Numbered from the stretch's first letter, positions 1 through 7,495 are shown. The stretch: 13,826 bases of DNA from JAJYVT01 sp036796435 (GCA_036796435.1 DAIRCY010000064.1:1-13826), one strand, 5' to 3'. The notes: generated from the letters alone by a model not told the origin. Made by a program: numbers and translations.

Positions 1-1395
1 GTGGTCCCGCGGGTGCACGGCTCCAGCCTGTTCGAACGTGGCGAGACGCAGATCCTCAACGTCGCGACGTTCAACATGCTCCGGATGGAGCAGATGATCG
101 ACACGCTCTCGCCGGACACCCGCAAGCGCTACCTGCACCACTACAACTTCCCGCCGTACTCGACGGGGGAGACCGGTCGCGTCGGTTCGCCGAAACGGCG
201 GGAGATCGGGCACGGGGCGCTCGCCGAGCGGGCGCTCATCCCGGTGCTGCCGAGCCGGGAGGAGTTCCCGTACGCGATCCGGGTGGTCTCCGAGGCCATC
301 GGCTCCAACGGGTCGACGTCGATGGGCTCGGTGTGCGCGTCGACGTTGTCCCTGCTGCACGGCGGGGCGCCGCTGAAGGCCCCGGTCGCCGGCATCGCGA
401 TGGGGCTCATCCACGAGGGCGACGAGTACGTGACCCTGACCGACATCCTCGGCGCCGAGGACGCCTTCGGCGACATGGACTTCAAGGTCGCCGGCACCGC
501 CGACGCGGTGACCGCCCTCCAGCTCGACACGAAGATCGACGGGTTGCCGGCGGACGTGCTCGCCCAGGCGCTGCGGCAAGCCAAAGAAGCCCGGCTCACG
601 ATCCTCGAGGTGATGCACCGCTGCATCGCAGAGCCGCGCAGCCACGTTGCGCAGTCCGCCCCGAAGATCGTCTCGATGGAGATCCCGATCGACAAGATCG
701 GCGAGGTGATCGGCCCCAAGGGCAAGGTGATCAACACCTTGCAGCAGGAGACCGGCGCCGACATCGCCGTGGACGACGACGGCGTGGTCGGGACCGTCAC
801 GATCGGCGCCAAGGACGGCAACGCGGTCGAGGAGGCCCGCCGCCGGATCTCCCTGATCCTCGACCCGCCGACCGCCGACGTCGGGGCCGTCTACCCCGGC
901 AAGGTCGTGAACATCACGAAGTTCGGGGCGTTCATCAACATCCTCCCCGGACGCGACGGCCTGCTCCACATCTCGAAGCTCGCCCCGCGCCCGGGCGGCA
1001 AGCGGGTCGAGCAAGCCGAGGACGTGCTCACGCTCGGCCAGCCCGTCGAGGTGCGGGTCGACGACATCGACCCGCAGGGGAAGGTGTCCCTCTCCCTCGT
1101 CGGGGCGGGTGGTTCCGGCAGTGCTGGGGGTTCCGGCAGTGCTGGCGGCTCCGGCGGCTCCAGCGGCTCCAGCGGCTCCAGCGGCTCCAGCGGCTCCAGC
1201 GGCTCGGGCGGCCAGGGAGGGAACGGTCCCGCGCGCGTCTCCTTCGAAGACGCGTTCGAAGCGGAGCTCGTCGCAGACCTCGGAGACCTCGGCCCGGCGG
1301 CGCCTGCGGCGCCCCCGCAGCGCGGCGCGAACGGGGGAGCGAGGGACCGCGACCGCCGCGGTGGCGGTGGTGGTCGTCGCCCGCGGCGTCGGTGA
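1..1395 (+). CDS. pnp: Polyribonucleotide nucleotidyltransferase (PNPase), 5'-truncated by window edge
   Basis: PNPase is a phosphorolytic 3'-5' exoribonuclease that also adds 3' tails to RNA, and works as a cytoplasmic trimer. The window begins inside the second RNase PH core (VPRVHGSSLFERGETQ, then YNFPPYSTGETGRVGSPKRR). The catalytic aspartate segment DILGAEDAFGDMDFKVAG is at residues 148-165 of the visible 464, with D148 and D154 matching E. coli D486 and D492. A KH domain follows (about 226-290, GPKG loop at 238-241), then an S1 domain (about 298-367). After S1 come a Gly/Ser repeat, an acidic-hydrophobic stretch (VSFEDAFEAELVADLGDLG) and an Arg/Gly-rich basic end. The real start lies upstream of base 1, so the GTG at base 1 is an internal Val codon. 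The TGA at 1393-1395 overlaps the GTG of the M16 peptidase gene, so the two are probably co-translated. Identity is near certain; a role for the tail in RNA or protein binding is inference. Confidence 0.97.
   Translation: MVPRVHGSSLFERGETQILNVATFNMLRMEQMIDTLSPDTRKRYLHHYNFPPYSTGETGRVGSPKRREIGHGALAERALIPVLPSREEFPYAIRVVSEAIGSNGSTSMGSVCASTLSLLHGGAPLKAPVAGIAMGLIHEGDEYVTLTDILGAEDAFGDMDFKVAGTADAVTALQLDTKIDGLPADVLAQALRQAKEARLTILEVMHRCIAEPRSHVAQSAPKIVSMEIPIDKIGEVIGPKGKVINTLQQETGADIAVDDDGVVGTVTIGAKDGNAVEEARRRISLILDPPTADVGAVYPGKVVNITKFGAFINILPGRDGLLHISKLAPRPGGKRVEQAEDVLTLGQPVEVRVDDIDPQGKVSLSLVGAGGSGSAGGSGSAGGSGGSSGSSGSSGSSGSSGSGGQGGNGPARVSFEDAFEAELVADLGDLGPAAPAAPPQRGANGGARDRDRRGGGGGRRPRRR
1111..1209 (+). 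repeat. In-frame Gly/Ser tandem repeats in the pnp tail
   Basis: Two 18-bp units (GGTTCCGGCAGTGCTGG plus G or C; 1111-1128 and 1129-1146) are followed by 9-bp units related to GGCTCCAGC. Five of these are exact (1156-1200), with variant units at 1147-1155 and 1201-1209. All units are multiples of three, so copy-number change would alter linker length without frameshift. They encode a flexible GGSGSA / GSS linker between the S1 domain and the C-terminal tail. Confidence 0.9.
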
Positions 1396-2687
1396 CCGCG
1401 CGCCGCGCACGCGATCGCGCGATCCATACCGAGCAGCTCCCGTCGGGGGTACGGCTAGCGACCGAGACGATGGCGGACGTCCGATCCGTTGCCGTCGGCT
1501 TCTGGGTCGGGACGGGCTCGCGCGACGAGACTGAGCGGCTGGCCGGCGCGTCCCACTTCCTCGAGCACCTCCTCTTCAAGGGGACGCCCGAGCGGTCGGC
1601 GGCGGCGATCGCCGAAGCCCTCGACGAAGTCGGCGGGGACTGCAACGCCTTCACCACGAAGGAGTACACCGCCTTCTACGTCCGACTGCTCTCCGAGCAC
1701 CTCGGACTCGGCCTCGGCATCCTCGGCGACATCATGGAGGACCCGTCGCTCAGCGAGCACGACGTGAACGCCGAGCGGACTGTGATCCTCGACGAGATCC
1801 TCATGCATCTCGACGAGCCCGCCGACCTCGCCGGCGAGACGGTAATGGCCGCGCTCTTCCCCGGTCACCCGCTCGGCCGCGACACTCTCGGGACCGCGCA
1901 GAGCATCGGCGCGACGACCGCCTCGGACATCCGGGGGTTCTTCGAGGAGCACTACCGGCCGGGCAACATCGTGGTCTCGGTCGCCGGCGACTGCCGTCAC
2001 GATGAGGTCGCCGCCGCGCTCGAGGGCCGCTTTGCGGCCAGGCCCGGTGGGGGCGCGCCCGCCCGGCCAGCGGTCGGCTCCGGCGTGGAGCCGCTCGCCG
2101 TCGTGCGCCGGCCGACCGAGCAGGCCCACCTCGTGCTTGCGATGCGCTCCGTGTCGCGCTTCGACGAGGCGCGCTGGCCGCTGTCGGTCTTGAACGTCGT
2201 CCTCGGCGGCGGGCTCTCGAGCCGCCTCTTCCAGAAGGTGCGCGAGGAGCGGGGGCTCGCGTACTCGATCTGGTCCGAACGGACCGGGTTCTTCGACACC
2301 GGTTGTGTCACCGTGTCGGTCGGCACCGCCCCCGAGCACGTCGACGAGGTGCTGAAGATCGTGACCGGCGAGATCGAGGATCTGGCCGCGCACGGCGTCA
2401 CCGCGCGCGAGCTCGCGGTCGCCAAGGGGAACCTGCGGTCCGAGACGCTGCTCTCCTGCGAGGACTCCGGGGCGAGGATGAGCCGCCTCGGCACGTCGAT
2501 GCTCCTCTACGACCACGCGTGGACGATCGACGAGGTGCTCGCGCGGATCGACGCGGTGGACGGGCCCGCTGTGCAGGCGGTGGCGCGCACGCTTGCGGCG
2601 GCGCCGAGGACGCTGGCAGCCGTGGGCCCCTTCGACGCCGACGAGTTCGACGAAGCCGCGCTGGGGTTGGCGGGCCGCGCCGCCTGA
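1392..2687 (+). CDS. M16 family zinc metallopeptidase (PepR/processing-peptidase type)
   Basis: A 431-residue protein of the pitrilysin/mitochondrial-processing-peptidase family, the usual length for the single-subunit bacterial form, which has two homologous halves. The inverted zinc motif HxxEH is H55-F-L-E58-H59. A third metal ligand is expected about 76 residues on, matching E135 in ERTVILDEI. GGDCNAFTTKEYTAFYV follows the motif as in the family. The second half has the conserved GGGLSSRLFQKVREERGLAY segment from about residue 272. The frame stays open upstream through pnp, but homology begins with IHTEQLPSGVRLATE. The GTG at 1392 overlaps the pnp stop as GTGA, so I start there. Location just after pnp matches the actinobacterial pepR position. 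The physiological substrate is unknown; no signal peptide is visible, so it is probably cytoplasmic. Confidence 0.95.
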   Translation: MTARRARDRAIHTEQLPSGVRLATETMADVRSVAVGFWVGTGSRDETERLAGASHFLEHLLFKGTPERSAAAIAEALDEVGGDCNAFTTKEYTAFYVRLLSEHLGLGLGILGDIMEDPSLSEHDVNAERTVILDEILMHLDEPADLAGETVMAALFPGHPLGRDTLGTAQSIGATTASDIRGFFEEHYRPGNIVVSVAGDCRHDEVAAALEGRFAARPGGGAPARPAVGSGVEPLAVVRRPTEQAHLVLAMRSVSRFDEARWPLSVLNVVLGGGLSSRLFQKVREERGLAYSIWSERTGFFDTGCVTVSVGTAPEHVDEVLKIVTGEIEDLAAHGVTARELAVAKGNLRSETLLSCEDSGARMSRLGTSMLLYDHAWTIDEVLARIDAVDGPAVQAVARTLAAAPRTLAAVGPFDADEFDEAALGLAGRAA

Positions 2688-2704
2688 GCGGGACTGACGA
2701 GGGA

Positions 2705-2710
2705 TAGCGT
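2705..2710 (+). promoter_or_regulatory. Candidate leaderless -10 element (TAGCGT) for the YfhO-like gene
   Basis: TAGCGT fits the actinobacterial TANNNT -10 pattern. It ends 6 nt before the GTG at 2717, the spacing expected when transcription starts on the first base of the start codon. No Shine-Dalgarno is seen before this GTG and no clear TTGACA-like -35 is seen. The same hexamer recurs before dapB and dapA. Confidence 0.55.
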
Positions 2711-2716
2711 CTCGCC

Positions 2717-5700
2717 GTGTCTCCCGGCGTGCCTCCCGGCGTGCCTCCCGGCGTGCTGTCGAGCGCACCAGCCAGTGGCCTCGCCGGAAGCGGGGTTCCC
2801 GCCGGCGACCGCGCCCCGTCCGGCTCTGCTCGACGGTTCGGCCGGTGGTGGGGTTCCGCTGACGGGCGCGCGGTGGCGGTGCTCGTCCTCGTCCCGCTCC
2901 TCTTCTTCGTCGTCCCCGCCCTCGCGGGCCATCCCACGATCACCGGCGACAACCTGCTCCAGAACTTCCCGCTCAGGGTGCTCACTGGGCGGCAGCTGCG
3001 CGAGGGCCATCTGCCGCTGTGGAACCCCTACGTCTGGTCGGGAAGTCCACTCCTCGGAGGGTTGAACGCGGGGTCGTTCTATCCCTTCACGTTCTTCTTC
3101 GCCTTCCTCGCGCCGGTCGCCGCATTCGTTGTCAACCTCCTCGGCGTGTACTGGGCCGGCGGCCTCGGCATGTTCGCGCTCTTGCGCCAGTACCGGCTGG
3201 GGCCGCTCGCAAGCGTCCTCGGGGCGCTCACGTACTCGCTCGCCGGGACGATGTCCGGCCAGATCGTCCATCTCGGGGTGGTCCAGGGAATGGGGTGGAT
3301 GCCGCTCCTCGTGCTGGCGGAGCTCCGGCTCTCGTGGGCGGTCCTCGGCACCGGGCCCACGGCGCGGCGAACCGCGACGTCGTCTTCGTCGTCGTCCTCT
3401 TCTTCGTCCGTCACGCGGTCGCGGTCGCGGTCGCGGTCGCGGTCGCGGTCGACGTGGCCGTGGGTCGCGCTGCTGGCACTCATGATCGGTCTCGAGGCGC
3501 TCACCGGCGAGCCGCGCGCGATGGCCGAGACCGAGGTCGTCGGCGCGGCGATCGGGGCGTGGCTCCTGCTGCGCCCCTACGCCACAGCCCGAGTCGACGT
3601 GGCGAGGCGGCTCCGTCTCGTCGGATGGCTCGGGCTCGCCGGCGTGTGGGGAGTCGCGCTCGCCGCCGCGCAGCTCGCGCCCGGATGGACCTTCATCCAG
3701 GTGTCGCAGCGCTCGGTAGAGACCTACCAGTTCTTCGGCACCGGGTCGCTGCCGCCGAGGTGGTCGCTCCTCCTGCTCGTGCCGGACCTCTTCGGCGGGG
3801 CGGGCCACTTCGGCTCGCCGTACTACTTCAACCACTACAACCTGCCCGAGGTGACCGGTTACGTCGGCCTGCTACCGATCGGCGCGGCGCTCGCGCTGCT
3901 CGCGCGGTCGTTCGGCCGCCGCCGCAGCGCCCGCTCGTCGGACTGGGGGATGTGGCTCGCGCTCGCGGCGCTCGGCCTCGTGCTCGCGTGGGGCTCGTTC
4001 ACCCCCCTCGGCCACCTTTGGGCTGCGATCCCGCTCTTCGGCAAAACCCGTCTGCAGAGCCGCAGCCTCGAGATCGTCGACCTGGCGCTGTCGGTCCTCT
4101 TCGCGTTCTGGGTGGACCGTGCGCTCATTGCGCCGACGACTCGCGCGCGACGGGAAGGCGCCGACTCTCCAACGGGCTTGCCGGCACGGCGCCCGGCACG
4201 CGATCGGCGCAGGTGGCTCGTCGCCGCGCCGGCGGCTGCGGCGATCGCAGTCGGTGTCCTGGTGCTCGCTGCGCCGGGGCCGGTGGAGGAGTGGCTCCGC
4301 GTGTCGGCGACCGGCGCGCCGCTCGTCCGGAGAATGTGGCCGTGGTTCCTGGCCGAAGGACTCGTCGCTGCCGCGGTGATCGCCCTCGCTCTTCGCTGGG
4401 GACGACTCGGCCGCGTGACGCGCGGACGCGCGCTCGTCGCCGTCGTGGCGGCGGACCTCGCGGTCTTCCTCCTCGTGACGACTCCCGCGGCGCCGGGTGC
4501 GGCCACGATCGAACCGACGAGGGCCGCAGCGGCTGCGGTGCTCGGCACGCACGGACGATTCGCGATTCTCGACACCACAGCCGAGCACCTCGACACACTG
4601 AGCCAGATCGGCCAGCCCGACCTGAACGCCTTCACCCGGCTCCCGAGCGTCCAGGGGTACGGGTCGATCGTCGCCGAGCGCTACGCGGACGCGACCGGTT
4701 CCCACGCCCTCGACACCCTCAGTCCCTGCGCGCTCGCCGGCGGCGCCTTCGCGACACTCCGGCTCTCGACCCTCCTTGCGTCTGCCGACGATCTCGTGGC
4801 CGTCCGACACGGAGCCCGACCCCCGGCCGCGGCCGGGGCACCGTCGTGTACAGGTGGGCACCTGCCCGGGAGCGCGCATCGCCGTGCCTTCTACTTCGGC
4901 GCACCCAAGACGCTCCGGGTGGCGACACTCGTCGCCACCGGTACCGCTGCCCGAACGGGCCGGCCGAAGGTGGGTGTCGTCGCGCTGGACGGCCGCACCG
5001 CCTGGCCGGCGACGACCGCGCGGCGCGGCGCGTTCGGCTGGACGGTGGCTTTCCGCCGCCCGGTCACGGCCGCCGGGCTCGTCGTCGAGGGCGCCGCACG
5101 GGAGATCTCCTCCACGTCGACGGTCGGGACCGTCACAGGCGGCCACTGGGCGCTCGACGGCGCGTACCAGGACGCGCTCGACACCTCCGTGTGGCGGTAC
5201 GTGGGCACGTTCGACCACTGGCTCGGGATCTTCCGCCGCACCACGAAGGTGCACCCCCCGGTGTGGCTCGAGAGCCCCGCCCCCGGCTCGTCGGTGCACG
5301 AAGTCGCCGCGCCGGACTGGGGCGGCGCGGCGGACCGCGTCGTCGCTCGCGGGCGCGTCACGGTCGTCTGGAGCGAGGCGTACATGCCTGGTTGGCACGC
5401 GTCGCTCACCCCGACGGGAGCCTCCGGCACCGGGGCGGCCCGCAAGCGCGGACGCCCCGCGACGCTGGTGGTGCGACGGCACGGCCTCATCCAGGAAGTG
5501 TCGGTGCCACCTGGCAGGTGGATCCTCACCTTCCGGTACCGCCCGCGGCTCCTCACCCTCGGCTTCATCGGCTCGGGGCTCGGGGCCGCGGGGTTCGTCG
5601 CCTTGCTGGGAGTCACGCTCGCGGGACGCCGTCGGTCGCGTCGCCCGCGGGGTCTCGGAGCAGGCGGAGACCGCGACCGCGGCGACGGCGGCTCAGACGC

Positions 5701-5794
5701 AGGCCGGGCGAGCCAGGGGGGAAGCGAACGGGACGGCACGTCCGCAGGCGACGGCCGCACTCCCTGGCGTCCGCGACCCGAGCCGGTAGCGTGA
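2717..5794 (+). CDS. YfhO-like polytopic membrane protein (GT-C type)
   Basis: A 1025-residue integral membrane protein. The first membrane segment is about residues 52-70. It is followed by TGDNLLQNFP (D78 a candidate GT-C acidic residue), then GHLPLWNPYVWSGSPLLGG and an FYP motif. These are typical of YfhO proteins, which in Firmicutes are linked to glycosylation of wall or lipid polymers. Many hydrophobic helices follow to about residue 600, then a large extracytoplasmic domain. The C-terminus shows the family pattern YMPGWHASL ... VPPGRWILTFRYRP and a last helix, then a charged Gly/Asp/Arg-rich tail. The start is GTG 2717, 6 nt after TAGCGT; in-frame GTGs at 2729, 2741 and 2753 are alternatives. 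A Ser10 plus (Arg-Ser)6 insert lies at residues 222-245. The TGA overlaps the longest dapB frame. Family assignment is good; the substrate is not known and a glycosyltransferase role is inferred. Confidence 0.82.
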   Translation: MSPGVPPGVPPGVLSSAPASGLAGSGVPAGDRAPSGSARRFGRWWGSADGRAVAVLVLVPLLFFVVPALAGHPTITGDNLLQNFPLRVLTGRQLREGHLPLWNPYVWSGSPLLGGLNAGSFYPFTFFFAFLAPVAAFVVNLLGVYWAGGLGMFALLRQYRLGPLASVLGALTYSLAGTMSGQIVHLGVVQGMGWMPLLVLAELRLSWAVLGTGPTARRTATSSSSSSSSSSVTRSRSRSRSRSRSTWPWVALLALMIGLEALTGEPRAMAETEVVGAAIGAWLLLRPYATARVDVARRLRLVGWLGLAGVWGVALAAAQLAPGWTFIQVSQRSVETYQFFGTGSLPPRWSLLLLVPDLFGGAGHFGSPYYFNHYNLPEVTGYVGLLPIGAALALLARSFGRRRSARSSDWGMWLALAALGLVLAWGSFTPLGHLWAAIPLFGKTRLQSRSLEIVDLALSVLFAFWVDRALIAPTTRARREGADSPTGLPARRPARDRRRWLVAAPAAAAIAVGVLVLAAPGPVEEWLRVSATGAPLVRRMWPWFLAEGLVAAAVIALALRWGRLGRVTRGRALVAVVAADLAVFLLVTTPAAPGAATIEPTRAAAAAVLGTHGRFAILDTTAEHLDTLSQIGQPDLNAFTRLPSVQGYGSIVAERYADATGSHALDTLSPCALAGGAFATLRLSTLLASADDLVAVRHGARPPAAAGAPSCTGGHLPGSAHRRAFYFGAPKTLRVATLVATGTAARTGRPKVGVVALDGRTAWPATTARRGAFGWTVAFRRPVTAAGLVVEGAAREISSTSTVGTVTGGHWALDGAYQDALDTSVWRYVGTFDHWLGIFRRTTKVHPPVWLESPAPGSSVHEVAAPDWGGAADRVVARGRVTVVWSEAYMPGWHASLTPTGASGTGAARKRGRPATLVVRRHGLIQEVSVPPGRWILTFRYRPRLLTLGFIGSGLGAAGFVALLGVTLAGRRRSRRPRGLGAGGDRDRGDGGSDAGRASQGGSERDGTSAGDGRTPWRPRPEPVA
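2720..2755 (+). repeat. Three 12-bp tandem units at the YfhO-like gene start
   Basis: TCTCCCGGCGTG is followed by two exact CCTCCCGGCGTG units. A degenerate earlier copy at 2708-2719 overlaps the -10 hexamer and carries the start GTG. The array encodes S/P-P-G-V repeats, and every unit ends in an in-frame GTG. Confidence 0.85.
3380..3451 (+). repeat. Coding simple repeats: Ser run and six exact CGGTCG hexamers
   Basis: Bases 3380-3409 are ten Ser codons (TCG/TCT/TCC). After GTC ACG, the hexamer CGGTCG is repeated six times exactly at 3416-3451, encoding (Arg-Ser)6. Homology-like membrane sequence is in the same frame on both sides, so this is an insertion in a hydrophilic loop and not a frame error. 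Period six preserves frame on slippage. Confidence 0.92.
5787..5792 (+). promoter_or_regulatory. Candidate leaderless -10 element (TAGCGT) for dapB
   Basis: TAGCGT, embedded in the last codons of the upstream gene, ends 7 nt before the GTG at 5800. It overlaps the alternative GTG at 5791, which could not be a start on a transcript made from this promoter. No -35 box is convincing. Confidence 0.5.
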
Positions 5795-5799
5795 CCGCG

Positions 5800-6657
5800 G
5801 TGATCCGCGTGGGCGTCGTGGGTGGTGCCGGGCGGATGGGGCGCGAGGTGTGCAGGGCGGTGCAGGAATCCTCCGACCTCGTCCTTGCGGCCGTGGTGGA
5901 CGAGGCGTTCGCCGCCGCGCCGCGTCCGGGCTCGAGCGCAGGCTCCGGCTCTGCACCGGTTGCGGACAGTTTCCCCGGGCTGCTCGGCGAGGGCGCCGGC
6001 ACGCCGCCCAGGCTCTCGGCGCGCGTCGAGGACCTCGCGGAGTCCGGCGTGGAGGTGGCGGTCGACTTCACGGTTGCCGACGCGGCGCGGGAGAACCTCC
6101 CACGGCTTGCCGAGCTCGGCATCCACGCGGTCGTGGGGACCACGGGGCTCGGCCCCGAGGACCTCGGCATGCTCGAGCGCGCCTTCACGGGGGACGGGGC
6201 GAACGTGGTCGTCGCGCCAAACTTCGCGATCGGCGCCGTCCTCCTCATGAGGTTCTGCGAGCTCGCGGCGCCCTTCATGGACAGCGCGGAGATCGTCGAG
6301 CTGCATCACGATGCGAAGCGCGACGCGCCGTCGGGGACGGCGGTGCGCACCGCGGCGCGGATCGCGGCGGCGCGCGAAGAAGCAGGCGCCGGTGCGCTCG
6401 TCGACGCGACCACCGAGATCGTGCTGCAAGGAGCGCGCGGGGCGGCTGGAGCCGGCGGGGTGCGGGTCCATTCCGTGCGCCTCCCAGGACTCGTCGCGCA
6501 CCAAGAGGTGATCTTCGGTGCGCTCGGCCAGTCGCTGACGCTGCGCCACGACTCCTACGACCGCCGGTCGTTCATGCCCGGCGTGCTGCTCGCCGTGCGG
6601 CGCGTGCCCGAGCTCCCCGGTCTCACGGTCGGCCTCGACGCGCTGCTCGGCATATGA
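5800..6657 (+). CDS. dapB: 4-hydroxy-tetrahydrodipicolinate reductase
   Basis: DapB reduces the DapA product with NAD(P)H to tetrahydrodipicolinate, for lysine and diaminopimelate. Numbered from the alternative GTG at 5791 (subtract 3 for the start used here): Rossmann motif GGAGRMG at 11-17, VDFT at 91-94, GTTG at 116-119, PNFAIG at 143-148, and the active-site run ELHHDAKRDAPSGTA with H172 and K176 matching E. coli H159 and K163. The C-terminal part has LVAHQEVIFGALGQSLTLRH. I choose GTG 5800 (285 residues) because it lies 7 nt after a TAGCGT hexamer; GTG 5791 would add VTA. The protein is longer than the usual actinobacterial enzyme owing to a Ala/Gly/Ser/Pro-rich insert at about 41-75, between the first strands of the NAD-binding fold. 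The stop overlaps the next ATG as ATGA, so the regulator downstream is probably co-translated. Confidence 0.96.
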   Translation: MIRVGVVGGAGRMGREVCRAVQESSDLVLAAVVDEAFAAAPRPGSSAGSGSAPVADSFPGLLGEGAGTPPRLSARVEDLAESGVEVAVDFTVADAARENLPRLAELGIHAVVGTTGLGPEDLGMLERAFTGDGANVVVAPNFAIGAVLLMRFCELAAPFMDSAEIVELHHDAKRDAPSGTAVRTAARIAAAREEAGAGALVDATTEIVLQGARGAAGAGGVRVHSVRLPGLVAHQEVIFGALGQSLTLRHDSYDRRSFMPGVLLAVRRVPELPGLTVGLDALLGI

Positions 6658-7334
6658 ACCCTTCGACACCGCAGAGCGAGGAGACCGGCGAGAGCGGTGT
6701 CCGCCTCCGCATCGTCCACGCGACGTACGACTGCGTCGCGCGCTGGGGCTTCTCCAAGACGACCGTCGAGGACGCGGCTCGGGGAGCGGGCGTTTCGCGC
6801 GCGACCGTGTACCGGTACTTCCCGGGGGGGCGTGACGAGCTGTTCGCCGCCGTCGTGGCGTCGGAGAACGCGCGGTTCTTCGCCCGCCTCTACGAGGAAG
6901 TGCGCGATGCCGCCACGCTCGCAGAGGTGCTGGAGCTCGGCATCGTCTTCGCCCATCGCGACATCGGCGAGCACGACGTGCTCCAGAGGGTGCTCGAGAC
7001 CGAGCCGGACCTGCTCCTCCCGAAGTTGACCGTGGAGGCCGCGGGTACCCAGCAGATGATCGCGGCCTTCTTGGAGCCCTACCTGCTGCGCGAGCCGCCC
7101 GTCGCCGGTGTGGAGGTGGCCGAGGCCGCGGACTTCCTCGCGCGCATGGCGTTGTCGTACATCTCGTCGCCGGGGGGATGGGACCTCACGGACCGAGGGC
7201 AGGTGGCGCGTCTCGTGCGCGCCGAGCTCCTCGGCGGGATCCACCCCCGGCCCGCCGGCCCCCCGGCCGCGCGCCCTGGGCCCGGGGCCGTCCCCCCCCT
7301 CCCCGCCGTGCCGGGGACCGGCCCCGGCGGATGA
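6654..7334 (+). CDS. TetR-family transcriptional regulator (first of a paralogous pair)
   Basis: A 226-residue protein with an N-terminal TetR helix-turn-helix (about residues 17-60: DCVARWGFSKTTVEDAARGA, then GVSRATVYRYFPGG). An all-helical ligand/dimer domain ends in ARMALSYISSPGGWDLTD. That ending, the ETEPDLLLPKL segment and the unusual FPGG(R/K)(D/E) turn are shared with the second TetR downstream, so the two are paralogs. The ATG overlaps the dapB stop as ATGA. From about residue 196 the protein becomes a Pro/Gly/Ala-rich tail encoded by long C and G runs, outside the TetR fold. Such proteins usually repress nearby genes and are released by a small hydrophobic ligand. The target here is not known, but the twin gene or the diiron oxygenase are the obvious candidates. 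Confidence 0.88.
   Translation: MNPSTPQSEETGESGVRLRIVHATYDCVARWGFSKTTVEDAARGAGVSRATVYRYFPGGRDELFAAVVASENARFFARLYEEVRDAATLAEVLELGIVFAHRDIGEHDVLQRVLETEPDLLLPKLTVEAAGTQQMIAAFLEPYLLREPPVAGVEVAEAADFLARMALSYISSPGGWDLTDRGQVARLVRAELLGGIHPRPAGPPAARPGPGAVPPLPAVPGTGPGG
7310..7328 (+). terminator. GC-rich stem-loop at the tetR1 3' end (weak terminator candidate)
   Basis: GCCGGGG - ACCGG - CCCCGGC forms a perfect 7-bp all-GC stem with a 5-nt loop, ending just before the stop codon. No T-run follows, so intrinsic termination is uncertain. It lies before a new promoter region, which fits a transcript boundary. Confidence 0.3.
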
Positions 7335-7377
7335 CACGACGTCCGCGACGACACGACGCCCGCGGACCACGCACAGG

Positions 7378-7407
7378 TTGACGATGAGACACTGAGAGCC
7401 TTATCGT
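7378..7407 (+). promoter_or_regulatory. Candidate sigma70-type promoter for tetR2-diiron operon
   Basis: TTGACG at 7378-7383 and TATCGT at 7402-7407 are separated by 18 bp. This is the only place in the window with a good -35 as well as a TANNNT -10. Expected transcription start is about 7414, giving a leader of about 88 nt before the ATG at 7502. Confidence 0.5.
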
Positions 7408-7410
7408 GTC
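7388..7410. promoter_or_regulatory. Inverted repeat GACAC-N13-GTGTC, possible TetR operator
   Basis: GACAC (7388-7392) and GTGTC (7406-7410) form a 23-bp interrupted palindrome over the spacer and -10 of the tetR2 promoter, a usual place for TetR autorepression. Just upstream a direct repeat of GACACGACG occurs at 7333-7341 and 7350-7358. The arms are only 5 bp, so chance is possible. Confidence 0.35.
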
Positions 7411-7489
7411 AGCGTGCGGTCGTCCTCTTGGGCACGCGAACGGTGGCATGCGGGGGGCGAGCCGCTTCGTCCCGTCGTCCGCCACCTCC

Positions 7490-7495
7490 GGAGAG
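7490..7495 (+). promoter_or_regulatory. Shine-Dalgarno GGAGAG deciding the tetR2 start
   Basis: GGAGAG is 6 nt before ATG 7502. It favours this start over GTG 7406, which lies inside the candidate -10, and over ATG 7448. Confidence 0.5.

Noticed and set aside
333..1391. Long open frame upstream of and in frame with the M16 peptidase, which could suggest a much larger protein
   Set aside because: Its translation is Arg/Gly/Pro-rich nonsense lying over pnp in another frame; homology begins just after GTG 1392.
3019..5799. Long open frame in front of dapB
   Set aside because: It is the Arg-rich out-of-frame reading of the YfhO-like gene; the DapB Rossmann strand starts at 5800.
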